64,000 bases of DNA from contig JAUBSN010000041.1 of NCBI GenBank assembly GCA_036704825.1, forward strand, positions 7,680-71,679, given 5' to 3'. A model generated the notes under the pieces. That model saw nothing but the letters and a program-made list of their open reading frames with translations. It searched no databases and had not been told where the DNA came from. The position numbers and the translations under genes are program-made. This stretch comes from Microcoleus sp036704825. Lineage in GTDB: Bacteria > Cyanobacteriota > Cyanobacteriia > Cyanobacteriales > Microcoleaceae. This document shows positions 43,575-52,225 of the stretch, piece by piece (position 1 is the first letter of the stretch; the number at the start of each line of letters is the position of its first letter).

Positions 43575-43703
43575 ACTAAAAACTGGTTTTCTTGCAACTA
43601 ACCAGACATCACCTAAGTCCGGGAGTTGTAGGTTTTGAGTTCAACAAAAGCCCCAACAAAGCTCACAAATCATAACTCGCCCGTTGCTGTAGCGATCCAT
43701 AAC

Positions 43704-43943
43704 TTACTCTCGTTTGGAAAGCCCAGCCAGCGACCAAGTTAGGCTCACCATCATTAAGCGGCCTAGAGCCTTCAAACGGTCTTCGGCGTTATTTTCAACC
43801 GTTTGAGACAGAGTTTCACAATCCACATTTCTCGACAATTCTTCAGCAGTTTCTGCTGGTTTTTCCACTGGTTTTTCCAACTGGGGTTGTTCAGAAGATG
43901 TCTCAATGCTGACTTGTGGCTGCTGATTTTTTTCTTCTGTCAT
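43704..43943 (-). CDS. Conserved small hypothetical protein
   Basis: 79 aa from ATG 43943, preceded by a perfect GGAGGTGA at 8 nt; the frame's earlier GTG lies inside that site. The first 50 residues are acidic, Pro/Gln/Glu-rich and likely disordered. The C-terminal 30 (EDRLKALGRLMMVSLTWSLAGLS) form an amphipathic or weakly hydrophobic helix. Family not recognised; the strong ribosome site argues for real expression. Confidence 0.65.
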   Translation of the reverse strand: MTEEKNQQPQVSIETSSEQPQLEKPVEKPAETAEELSRNVDCETLSQTVENNAEDRLKALGRLMMVSLTWSLAGLSKRE

Positions 43944-44238
43944 TTTCAGAGTCACCTCCTGGAGTTATTGCATACATAATCCTTAATACAAATGTAATTT
44001 CTTTGTATCCGGGATGGGGCGATTCAAGTTTTCCGTACCCGGCAATCGCAGTTACCAAATGACTTAAAAGTTGGGATTTCAGTTGTGAGCTATCTTAAAT
44101 AGCACTTAGACACTTTTCCTCAAAACTAGGTTTATTCACAGATATGTACTCCTCCACCACTTTTTTGTAATAAATTTGTAAGAAAGGCGATTTCAGAGCC
44201 TAAGTCCTGTTAAATTCAAAACTCACTCACTACTACTG

Positions 44239-44252
44239 GTGATGCACATCAC
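44239..44252. promoter_or_regulatory. Candidate CRP/SyCRP1-type operator
   Basis: GTGATGCACATCAC is a perfect GTGA-N6-TCAC palindrome, close to TGTGAN6TCACA. It lies about 140 bp before the transaldolase-like gene, in an otherwise empty 447-bp AT-rich spacer (43944-44390). Confidence 0.35.
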
Positions 44253-44390
44253 TGAATTGTTATATTTACTTAACAGTAATATTTCCGAGATTCTGATATT
44301 GTTAAAGCTTAACAATTAATTTTGCTGGGATTTATCTCAATCTGCAAGCAACCGTCTGGAAATTCTTAACAAACTGAAGGTGTAGAGCCG

Positions 44391-45029
44391 ATGGCAATTT
44401 ATGTTGATACTGCAATTGTAGCGGAAGCTGCACGGGCGAGCAAGTTCGGATGGATATCGGGAATTACTACTAATCCGACACTTTTGGCAAAAAGCGAGTT
44501 ACCTCCCGATCAAACCCTTAAACAACTGGCACAACTGATTCCTGGGGAAATGTACTATCAGCTAATGGCATCTGATGTTGATGGCATGGTAGCAGAAGGA
44601 AAAGCGGCTTTTGAATTAATTGGACAGCAAACAGTTTTGAAAGTTCCAGCAACGGCGGCTGGTTTTCAAGCAGTCGCGCATTTGTCACCGTCCATTCCTT
44701 GCGCGGTGACGGCGATATACAGCGCCGCGCAGGCTGCGGTGTCGGCGGAAGCTGGGGCAAAATATGCGATCGCCTATGTGAATCGCGCCACCAGATTGTT
44801 GGGAGATGGTTTTGCCTTAGTGCAAGATATGGCAAATGTGTTAAAGAAAAGTAATACTGAAATTTTGGCAGCTAGCATTAAATCGCCGTCCGAAGCGGTA
44901 AAGACTTTATTAGCTGGAGCGCATCATTTGACATTGCCTTTTGACGTTTTGCAGGCGATCGCCGTTCACGAATTGTCCCAGCAAACAGTTGATGAATTTG
45001 CGAAAAACGGGCGGGGAATTAGTTATTAG
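44391..45029 (+). CDS. Transaldolase family protein, fructose-6-phosphate aldolase type
   Basis: 212-aa TIM-barrel of the short FSA/TalC class. MAIYVDTAIV, SGITTNPTLLAKS, the Schiff-base Lys in TVLKVPAT, CAVTAIYSAAQA, and TLPFDVLQAIAVHEL are present. Short members split fructose 6-phosphate or act as transaldolases; the activity here is undetermined. The start ATG follows GGTGTAGAGCCG, a weak ribosome site. No partner gene is adjacent. Confidence 0.85.
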   Translation: MAIYVDTAIVAEAARASKFGWISGITTNPTLLAKSELPPDQTLKQLAQLIPGEMYYQLMASDVDGMVAEGKAAFELIGQQTVLKVPATAAGFQAVAHLSPSIPCAVTAIYSAAQAAVSAEAGAKYAIAYVNRATRLLGDGFALVQDMANVLKKSNTEILAASIKSPSEAVKTLLAGAHHLTLPFDVLQAIAVHELSQQTVDEFAKNGRGISY

Positions 45030-45080
45030 ATTTTGCAATACAGAAAACTTCCTTCTTAATTTAGGAGGAAGTATCATTCG

Positions 45081-45246
45081 CTAGCTGACGGGAGCATCTC
45101 AATGAAAGCAGCCCTCCGCTTGAAATTGGAGCTAGGAGTCAGGAGTCAGGAGTCAGGAGGAAAGAGTCAGAAGGAAGAAGGAAAAAGTCAGAAGTCAGGA
45201 GCCAGAATAAGTGTTTTTACAAATATAAGATGCTCCCCTAGCTGAC
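45081..45246. mobile_element. MITE copy 2 (148 bp), inverted, with 9-bp target-site duplication
   Basis: Element 45090-45237 begins GGGAGCATCTCA and ends TAAGATGCTCCC, nearly the complement. It is flanked by CTAGCTGAC on both sides (45081-45089, 45238-45246). The interior is the complement of copy 1, with an extra AGTCAGGAGTCAGGAG tract. The remaining 45030-45404 spacer holds no gene. Confidence 0.85.
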
Positions 45247-45404
45247 TGCATATGAGTTTGGCTATTTTGTCTACTGTTGGTAACATTTATCGAGCAATAT
45301 GACTTTTATGAAGTCAAGGTTATGAATTTTATGAATTGACTTTGAGAGCTGCTGATTTAATAATGTCAATCAACCGCACGGCATCTCCAAACTTGTACTC
45401 TTAA

Positions 45405-47135
45405 ATGTCAGGGTTTATGACCATTACTCGCGTCTCAGTAGACTCAACAGGCATCTCTGACCCAGCAGGCGATGTGCAGGGCAACCGTTACTCGGTTTTA
45501 TCATCCATCTCCGGCGATGGGCGGTTTGTGGCGTTTACACTGCAACAATCCATCTTCCGAATCGGAGCTCCGAACAATAATACTAACAATAGCGACGACA
45601 TCTTCGTGCGCGACTTGTTAACCAACACCACCACTCGCGTCTCTGTTGACCCAGCAGGCAATCCGGGGAACGACAGCTCCTACGACCCCTCCATCTCTGC
45701 TGACGGAAGGTTTGTGGCGTTTCAATCTGATGCCGCCAACCTCGTGCCGGGGGACACAAATAATAACAACGACATCTTCGTCCGCGATTTGTCAACCAAC
45801 ACCACCACCCGTGTCTCAGTTGACTCAGCAGGCAATCAGGGGAACGACTTTTCCGGGAACCCCTCCATCTCGGGCGACGGGCGGTTTGTGGCGTTTTCAT
45901 CTGGTGCCACCAACCTCGTGCCGGGGGGCACTAACAATGACGAGGACATCTTCGTCCGCGACTTGTCAACTAATACCACCACCCTCGTCTCTGTCAGTTC
46001 TAGTGGCGATCGCGCGAACGACTACTCTGACTTCGCCTCCATCTCCGCCAACGGGCGGTTTGTGGCATTTCGCTCTTGGGCCACCAACCTCGTGCCGGGA
46101 GATACTAACGACAGTCGCGACATTTTCGTGCGCGACTTGTTGACAAATACCATTACCCTCGTCTCTGTGAGTTCAAATGGCGATCGGGCGAACGATAGCT
46201 CCTCCCGCTGCTCTATTTCTGCTGACGGGCGGTTTGTGGCCTTTTCATCTCGTGCCAGCAACCTCGTTCCGGGGGACACTAACAATAGCGACGACATTTT
46301 CGTGCGCGACTTGTCAACCAATACCACCACCCGCGTCTCTATTTCCTCAACAGGCAATCAGGGGAACGAAGACTTCTACACTCCCTCCATCTCCGCTGAC
46401 GGGCGGTTTGTGACGTTTTCATCTCTTGCCTCCAACATCGTGCCGGGAGACACTAACGATAGCGAGGACATCTTCGTGCGCGATTTGTCAACCAATATCA
46501 CCACCCGCGTCTCTGTAGACTCAGCAGGCAATCAGGGGAACAGCGACTCCGAGTTCCCCTCCATCTCGGCCAACGGGCAGAAAGTGGCGTTTTCATCTTT
46601 TGCCGCCAACCTCCTGCCGGGAGATACCAACAACGGCCCAGACCTCTTTATTTCTGAGACCGGCAACGCTCCAGGCGTCATCAATACTCCGAGTAACAAC
46701 ATCAACGGGACTCCCGGCAACGACAACCTGACTGGCACCAGTGGCAACGATATCATGAACGGTTTGGAAGGTGATGACGTGCTGACCGGTTTGCGGGCTA
46801 ATGATGTCTTAAATGGCGGCGGCGGCAACGATAACATTTCTGGCGGCAAAGGTTTTGACACCCTCAACGGCGGCTTGGGCAACGATATTCTAGTCGGCGG
46901 CGCGGGCAACGATGTATTTGTTTTAGGTGCGGGATTGGGAATTGATACAATTTCTGATTTCGCCAACTCTCAAGATACCATTCAATTAATCAATGGCTTG
47001 ACCTTCGGACAACTATCAATTTCCGCTGGAACTAACGGCACATTAATTAGAGTAGCCAGCAGCGGTGAAGTTTTAGCTTCTTTGACAGGCATTGCTCCAA
47101 ACCTCATCGGCTCTGAAGATTTTGTCTCGGTCTAG
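45405..47135 (+). CDS. Seven-bladed beta-propeller protein with C-terminal RTX repeats
   Basis: 576 aa. Seven 58-residue units (the first longer), each SISADGRFVAFxSxATNLVP then DIFVRDLSTNTTTRVSV, form a TolB/PD40-like propeller over residues about 6-415. They are encoded by 174-bp tandem DNA repeats. Next comes an RTX calcium-binding roll (about 430-500, GGxGNDxLxGG) and the usual C-terminal LGIDTISDF-type cap, a type I secretion feature. There is no N-terminal signal peptide. Probably an extracellular or surface protein. The start is either ATG 45405 or ATG 45417. An exported GUN4 protein gene follows 49 bp later. Confidence 0.85.
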   Translation: MSGFMTITRVSVDSTGISDPAGDVQGNRYSVLSSISGDGRFVAFTLQQSIFRIGAPNNNTNNSDDIFVRDLLTNTTTRVSVDPAGNPGNDSSYDPSISADGRFVAFQSDAANLVPGDTNNNNDIFVRDLSTNTTTRVSVDSAGNQGNDFSGNPSISGDGRFVAFSSGATNLVPGGTNNDEDIFVRDLSTNTTTLVSVSSSGDRANDYSDFASISANGRFVAFRSWATNLVPGDTNDSRDIFVRDLLTNTITLVSVSSNGDRANDSSSRCSISADGRFVAFSSRASNLVPGDTNNSDDIFVRDLSTNTTTRVSISSTGNQGNEDFYTPSISADGRFVTFSSLASNIVPGDTNDSEDIFVRDLSTNITTRVSVDSAGNQGNSDSEFPSISANGQKVAFSSFAANLLPGDTNNGPDLFISETGNAPGVINTPSNNINGTPGNDNLTGTSGNDIMNGLEGDDVLTGLRANDVLNGGGGNDNISGGKGFDTLNGGLGNDILVGGAGNDVFVLGAGLGIDTISDFANSQDTIQLINGLTFGQLSISAGTNGTLIRVASSGEVLASLTGIAPNLIGSEDFVSV

Positions 47136-47184
47136 AGATCGTAAACTCATTACTTGTTAAATCACTTTTACTCAGGGGAACATC

Positions 47185-47736
47185 ATGATTAAACTTGGCA
47201 AACTATCCCTCGCATTAATAGGCACATTTCTGGCAGTTTTGCAACCAGCATTTACCGCTAATTCACAAGAAAGCAACAGCGAATTTAGCCAACTTCAATC
47301 CTTATTAGAAGCAAAAAAATGGTACGAAGCAGATATAGAAACAGTCTCTCTGATCCGCAACAACTCCGCCAATCTGTCTTGTCCGAACCTCCGCGCGATC
47401 GATCGAATGTGGATGCAATCGAGCAATGGCAAATATGGATTGACTCCGCAGTTAGAGATTTGGCAGAAAGTGGGCGGTTCTAGCTGTCGCACTTGCGAAG
47501 GTCAAATTCAAGATTTTAGCAAGCAAGTAGGATGGAATATGAGCTCGCAAGTAAGTCCTATACCAGGGGAGTTTCCTGCCCAGTATCCAACTGTTGCTTC
47601 ATTAAGTTGGCAAAGTTATGTTGACAGCGATAAAAGCATAACTAGGTACAGTCTTTTTGCTGGCGCGCAGACATGGCAAGCGTGGAGGGTTACAGAATTT
47701 AACCTGTTTTCTACTTTTGCCAATTGCGGCAAGTAA
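47185..47736 (+). CDS. GUN4-domain protein with signal peptide
   Basis: 183 aa. Residues 1-25 are a signal peptide (LGKLSLALIGTFLAVLQPAF, cleavage near TANS). The rest is a GUN4 domain: LLEAKKWYEADIETVSLI, NLRAIDRMWMQSSNGKYGLT, QVGW. Canonical GUN4 is cytosolic/thylakoid and binds porphyrins to activate Mg-chelatase; an exported version cannot do that directly. Extra Cys pairs (CRTC, and Cys near the C-terminus) could form disulfides outside the cytoplasm. AGGGGAA precedes the ATG. The ligand is probably a tetrapyrrole, by family only. Confidence 0.8.
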   Translation: MIKLGKLSLALIGTFLAVLQPAFTANSQESNSEFSQLQSLLEAKKWYEADIETVSLIRNNSANLSCPNLRAIDRMWMQSSNGKYGLTPQLEIWQKVGGSSCRTCEGQIQDFSKQVGWNMSSQVSPIPGEFPAQYPTVASLSWQSYVDSDKSITRYSLFAGAQTWQAWRVTEFNLFSTFANCGK

Positions 47737-47811
47737 CAGTTGTAGGACGGACAAGGCCCAAACTTCCACGTCGGAGTCGGGACGGGATTTCTCGATCGCC
47801 TCGCCTCTTCA

Positions 47812-47832
47812 ATCTAAAATCTAAAATCTAAA
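47812..47832. repeat. Heptanucleotide tandem repeat (ATCTAAA)3
   Basis: Three copies in the spacer between the convergent GUN4 and kinase genes. Same class as 7742-7769 and 63247-63287. Confidence 0.75.
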
Positions 47833-47841
47833 ATAGTATGA

Positions 47842-49911
47842 CTATGGCATTCGCCAAATCTTAATAGTACGATCGGGACTGCCGCTCACAAAAGTCTTGC
47901 TATCTCTGGAAATAGCAACAGAAGTCACAAATTGACTGTGACCGGAAAGAGTTTTTCTTTCTTTTCCCGTCTTCAAATCCCAAACTATAATATCTCCGCC
48001 CCCGCTAATCAAAGTGCGACTGTCCGGGCTAAAGGCGATCGTCCTCACCCAACTCGAATGCCCTTTAAAAGTACGGGTGCGCTTCCCGTCTCGCACATTC
48101 GACAAACGGATCGTATTATCGGTGCTAGCACTAGCCACAATTTGCCCGTTAGGGCTAAAAGCCACAGCATTAACCGGGCCCCCGTGACCTGTGATAATTC
48201 TTCTGACTTCTCCGCTATCGAGATTCCACAAACGCACAGTCTTGTCTTGGCTGCCACTAGCAAGAGTTTTACCGTCCCTGCTCAAAGCGATGGCGTTTAC
48301 TCCTCCGGCGTGGCCGCTCAAAGTCCGCAACCTGCGGCCGGTTCTGACATCCCACAAACGAACAGTTTTGTCATTGCTGCCGCTAGCGAGAGTTTTACCG
48401 TCCGTGCTAAAAGCGATGGTGTTGACGGCTGCTGCGTGGGCGGAAATCGTCCGCATCCGCCGCCCCGTCTTCAAATCCCAGAGAATCACATTATTGTCAT
48501 CGCCCCCGCTGGCCAAAATCGAGTTGTCCGGGCTCACCGCTAGCGTGTTGACCGATTTTTTAGAATGCACCGAATAGAGAGGCCGCAGCAGGCGTCCCGT
48601 CCTCGCATTCCAAATTCTAATCGTCCCAAAGCTGGCGCTCACCAAAGTTTGACCGTCAGGCGACAGGGCGATCGCATTTACATTCCCTTTATTATCCAAA
48701 CTTTTTTGCAAAAACTGACTGCTAGGTAAACTAGAAAGCAGCCACACCGGGTTTGCCGGAAACACCCCGTAACGCAGCGAACCGTAAATTTGAGACGCGC
48801 CAATACCCAGCATCAAAACCGCAGTGCCCGCCAGCAACTTCTTTTTCCAATCAAAAACATCTTTCTGGGTCTTGTTCAATCCCGAATTCAGAGGTCTGAG
48901 GCGGTTTACAGAAGTCTGCTTCTTCGCCTCTGGCGCCCCGGAAGTTGTGCGAAGTTTAGTTTGCCCCGTCGTCGGCAACTGAGTGGGCAACTGGCTTTCC
49001 GCGCCGTCGAGATTAATTTCCTCCAAGCACTGCAAAACCATCTGGGGACTTTGAGGTCGATTTCCCGGAAAAGGCGCCATCAGATAATCGATTACATTAG
49101 CCACGGCGTCGGAAACTTGAGGAGCTCCTTTGCGCCACATTAATCTGCCCGTGCGCGGGTTCTCTGGAAACGCAGTCGGTGGCTTTCCAGTCAGCAAATA
49201 AACAAAAGTGCGCCCCAGAGCAAAAAAATCCGACTGCGGAACAGCCTTGCCATTAGTTTGTTCCGGCGGCGTGTAGCCGGGGGAAACAATACCAGTGACA
49301 TTTTGCCCCTGGCCCACCTTAGCGAAATAAGTCGCCGACACTTCCCGAGCAGTCCCGAAGTCAATCAGCACTAACTGCCCGTTTGGCTTGCACATAATAT
49401 TGTGCGGCTTGATATCCCGATGGAAATAGTTGAGGCGGTGAACTTGGTCTAAAATTTCCGACAGTTGTTTGAGCCAGTTTACAGCTTGTTCTTGAGTGAT
49501 CGGGCGGCCCCGATGTTTGAGCCAGTCTTGCAAATTGGCACCAGCAATTTTCTCCATCACCAGACAGTGAAAAGACTCTGTGGTGTGAGCTGGCGAAAAT
49601 GTAAAATAACCGTCGCGATCGACTTTTGGAATACCTGGGTGTCTCAGCCTGACCAATACGTCGGCTTCTTGCTTAAAAAGTTCTACAGCTTTGGGATGTT
49701 CTTTGAGCAGGACTTTGAGCACTTTTCGGGAGCCGTTGTCGTCCACTTCAAATGTTCTGCCAAAGCCACCGCCTCCGAGAGGCGCGACTATCCGATATCT
49801 ACCTTGCAACAAAAGTTCTGACCCGCAGTGGATACACGCGGATTTGCCAGAGTTGGCTGGATCGGAGGGATTCGGGCATTTGGGATTGAGGCAATAACTC
49901 ACAGAAGCCAC
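47842..49911 (-). CDS. Ser/Thr protein kinase with C-terminal WD40 propeller
   Basis: 689 aa. N-terminal zinc-ribbon-like segment (CLNPKCPNP, then CIHCG), Hanks-type kinase (about 38-300) with GGGGFG glycine loop, Lys in RKVLKVLL, HRDIKPHNI catalytic loop and LIDFGTA metal site, so catalytically complete. A low-complexity linker and one TM helix (about 352-372, LLAGTAVLMLGIGAS) follow, then seven WD40 repeats (about 405-689). The topology implies a cytosolic kinase with the propeller on the other side of the membrane. Such kinases are typical of filamentous cyanobacteria. Confidence 0.9.
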   Translation of the reverse strand: MASVSYCLNPKCPNPSDPANSGKSACIHCGSELLLQGRYRIVAPLGGGGFGRTFEVDDNGSRKVLKVLLKEHPKAVELFKQEADVLVRLRHPGIPKVDRDGYFTFSPAHTTESFHCLVMEKIAGANLQDWLKHRGRPITQEQAVNWLKQLSEILDQVHRLNYFHRDIKPHNIMCKPNGQLVLIDFGTAREVSATYFAKVGQGQNVTGIVSPGYTPPEQTNGKAVPQSDFFALGRTFVYLLTGKPPTAFPENPRTGRLMWRKGAPQVSDAVANVIDYLMAPFPGNRPQSPQMVLQCLEEINLDGAESQLPTQLPTTGQTKLRTTSGAPEAKKQTSVNRLRPLNSGLNKTQKDVFDWKKKLLAGTAVLMLGIGASQIYGSLRYGVFPANPVWLLSSLPSSQFLQKSLDNKGNVNAIALSPDGQTLVSASFGTIRIWNARTGRLLRPLYSVHSKKSVNTLAVSPDNSILASGGDDNNVILWDLKTGRRMRTISAHAAAVNTIAFSTDGKTLASGSNDKTVRLWDVRTGRRLRTLSGHAGGVNAIALSRDGKTLASGSQDKTVRLWNLDSGEVRRIITGHGGPVNAVAFSPNGQIVASASTDNTIRLSNVRDGKRTRTFKGHSSWVRTIAFSPDSRTLISGGGDIIVWDLKTGKERKTLSGHSQFVTSVAISRDSKTFVSGSPDRTIKIWRMP

Positions 49912-50684
49912 ATAACCCTGACTGAGGTTGCTCTATCAAGTTTTACTTTGACACTCTCAACACTCTTGGTGACTGAGATTCTTGGTTCAGCGAAGTCACT
50001 TGCCTTGACAGGATTACTCGAGCCAAAGTAGAGGTGTCTTCTCCTCAAGCGTGAATTCCGGTATGCCCTACCGTACTTGATTAGTCCTCTTGAGATACTT
50101 AGGTTTTGATTCAAATAGGAGTTTTCCTAGACGGCAACACGGTTAGGTGTGACTGCGTACTCAAAAAAAATAAGAGTACGAGTTTTTATGTTGTCTAGTT
50201 ATACTCACTTTTCAACTTATGACGATCGTAGCACACCTAGTACAAGACTCATGAGCACTCTTGATTGAAATCTTTGAGCGTAGCTCAAGTCAAGCGGACT
50301 AAAGTCTCCCTGGTTTTCCCCATCCCGTCTGTTTCTATAACCTGGGGCGATCGAATCTCACAATCGGGTTGAGGTTGAAGGTTCTGTTGTTTGTCCCAGC
50401 CGATCGATCTAGGTCAAAAACCCCTCATGACAGCAGATGGTTCACAAAAAAATCAGAACTAATAACAGAGAGCTGCCAGATTTCAATTGTACGATCGCAA
50501 CGACAACTCTCGAAGCAACAGAGGAAGAGCGGGAGCGTGGGGGATGGGGAGTGCGGGAATCTGGGAGTGTGGCAAAGTTGAAAAAATCTGCCTTCTGCCT
50601 TCTTCCCTCAACATCCATCCCTTAAATCGGTTAAATCTCGTAAGCTGTTTTGTTGCCGAACTTCCTTCTGCAGAAGAAAGCCTG
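49912..50684. other. Spacer between the kinase and cax
   Basis: 773 bp with no convincing gene. A hairpin CGTACTC...GAGTACG (50156-50180) lies upstream of the kinase. 50505-50600 is G/A-rich low complexity of a type scattered through the window (CTTCTGCCTTCTTCCC). Confidence 0.5.
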
Positions 50685-51806
50685 TTAAACAAGTCCCTCA
50701 ATTATCGGATGGAAGTAGAACGCCAGCGCCAAAACCGTATAAGCTGCCAGCAGCAAAGTACCTTCTAGCCAGTTAGAGTTGCCGTCAGAACTGATAGAAT
50801 TGGCAATCAGCACCGACACCGCAACCGCTACAAGTTCAAACGGGTTGAAATTCAAGTCCATAGGTTTGCCCAAGACAAAACCTGCCAAAACCAATACCGG
50901 CGCAACAAACAAAGCAATTTGCAAACTCGAACCCATTGCCACAGAAACCGACAAATCCATTTTATTTTTCATCGCCACCGTCACCGCCGTCGTGTGTTCG
51001 GCCGCATTGCCAATAATCGGCACTAAAATTACCCCGGTAAACAGTGATGTCAGCCCCAAACGCGCCGTCGCTTCTTCCAGACTACCCACCAGCAGTTCCG
51101 ACTCGACAGCTACCATCAGGGTACAGGCCAACAGGACCGCAATCCACAGCGGCAGATTTACTTTGTGATCGGGGCTGTCTGGTGCTAAGTTACTTTCGGC
51201 TAATTCTTCAAGCATTCCTATTTCTGCCACCCCTGCCTCGTACAGATAACTGTGGGTTTTCATCGAAAACAGCAGCGTCAGCACGTAGACGACAATCAGG
51301 ACTAAAGCAACAGCGCTAGAGAGGTTCTCCATAGTTTCGGGAGGGATGCCAATAGAGGTGGCATTAACTGCAGTCGGCACCAAAATGGCAATCACGGCTA
51401 AGTTCATCGCTGAAGCGTTCAACCGGGCGACTGTCGGCTGAAAATCTTGTTCTTTGTAGCGCAAGCCGCCCAGCAGCATCGCAAATCCCATCACCAACAG
51501 CAGGTTGCTCATAATTGAACCGGTGATGCTAGCCTTGACAACATCTATTAGTCCGGCGTTGAGGGCGACGAGGCCGATAATCAGTTCCGTGGCATTTCCG
51601 AAGGTAGCGTTCAGCAAACCCCCCAAGTTGGCACCGAGGACGACAGCAATTTCTTCGGTGGCCGTCCCCATCCAGGCGGCTAGGGGGACGATGGCTAAAG
51701 CCGAGGTGATGAAGATTGTGGAGGATTCCCAGCCGAGAAAGTGTCCGGCGATGGAAACCGGGATAAATAACAGCAGACTGGAAATTATTGTATTTGTGTT
51801 TAGCAT
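50685..51806 (-). CDS. cax: Calcium/proton antiporter (CAX family)
   Basis: 373 aa with about eleven membrane helices. The two alpha repeats carry the cation-selectivity motifs GNATELI (with LNATFGNATE) and GNAAEHTTAV. The acidic loop between halves (EELAESNLAPDSPD) is typical. It exports Ca2+ from the cytosol in exchange for H+ at the cytoplasmic membrane. Length is normal. Monocistronic as far as the window shows. Confidence 0.92.
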   Translation of the reverse strand: MLNTNTIISSLLLFIPVSIAGHFLGWESSTIFITSALAIVPLAAWMGTATEEIAVVLGANLGGLLNATFGNATELIIGLVALNAGLIDVVKASITGSIMSNLLLVMGFAMLLGGLRYKEQDFQPTVARLNASAMNLAVIAILVPTAVNATSIGIPPETMENLSSAVALVLIVVYVLTLLFSMKTHSYLYEAGVAEIGMLEELAESNLAPDSPDHKVNLPLWIAVLLACTLMVAVESELLVGSLEEATARLGLTSLFTGVILVPIIGNAAEHTTAVTVAMKNKMDLSVSVAMGSSLQIALFVAPVLVLAGFVLGKPMDLNFNPFELVAVAVSVLIANSISSDGNSNWLEGTLLLAAYTVLALAFYFHPIIEGLV

Positions 51807-51951
51807 TTAGATTCTCAAAAGCTGCCAACCGTCAATCATAGCCTGTGACCAAATGAAAAAAAAGGCTAGGGTTCAGGATTTGGGTGTTCGCTTAAAGTTG
51901 GGGATGGGCGATCGAGCTTTGAGGCAGCCTGCTATATCTGTACTTCACGAA

Positions 51952-52062
51952 CTATATCACACATTATTCGTCACAGCCAGACGTATCGGACAACCGAAAG
52001 ATTTAGCAAATGCTGTTTTATTCCTCATGCAAAACAGAACCCCCCAATCCCCTACTTTTTAA
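51952..52062 (+). pseudogene. Remnant of a short-chain dehydrogenase C-terminus
   Basis: ARRIGQPKDLANAVLFLMQN matches the RxGQPEDIAxAVLFLM stretch near the end of SDR enzymes. It is preceded by unrelated sequence and followed by TPQSPTF and a stop. The Rossmann part is absent. An isolated fragment in the 51807-52225 spacer. Confidence 0.4.
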
Positions 52063-52225
52063 ATAATTAGGCGATCTAACAGCGAGAGCGTTTTACGTTT
52101 AATTAGATTGATGTACTTACCAAAATACTTGCCAGCAAAAGTGGATAAATAGTTGCGGGCAGTATTCGATCTCTTAGGATGTAAATTAAGGTGGGAAATA
52201 TATTAAAAAGCAATGGGGAATGGCA

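Noticed and set aside
51853..52062. Complete 69-aa gene
   Set aside because: Only the last third resembles an SDR tail; the first part overlaps spacer sequence without a ribosome site, so it is listed as a remnant.
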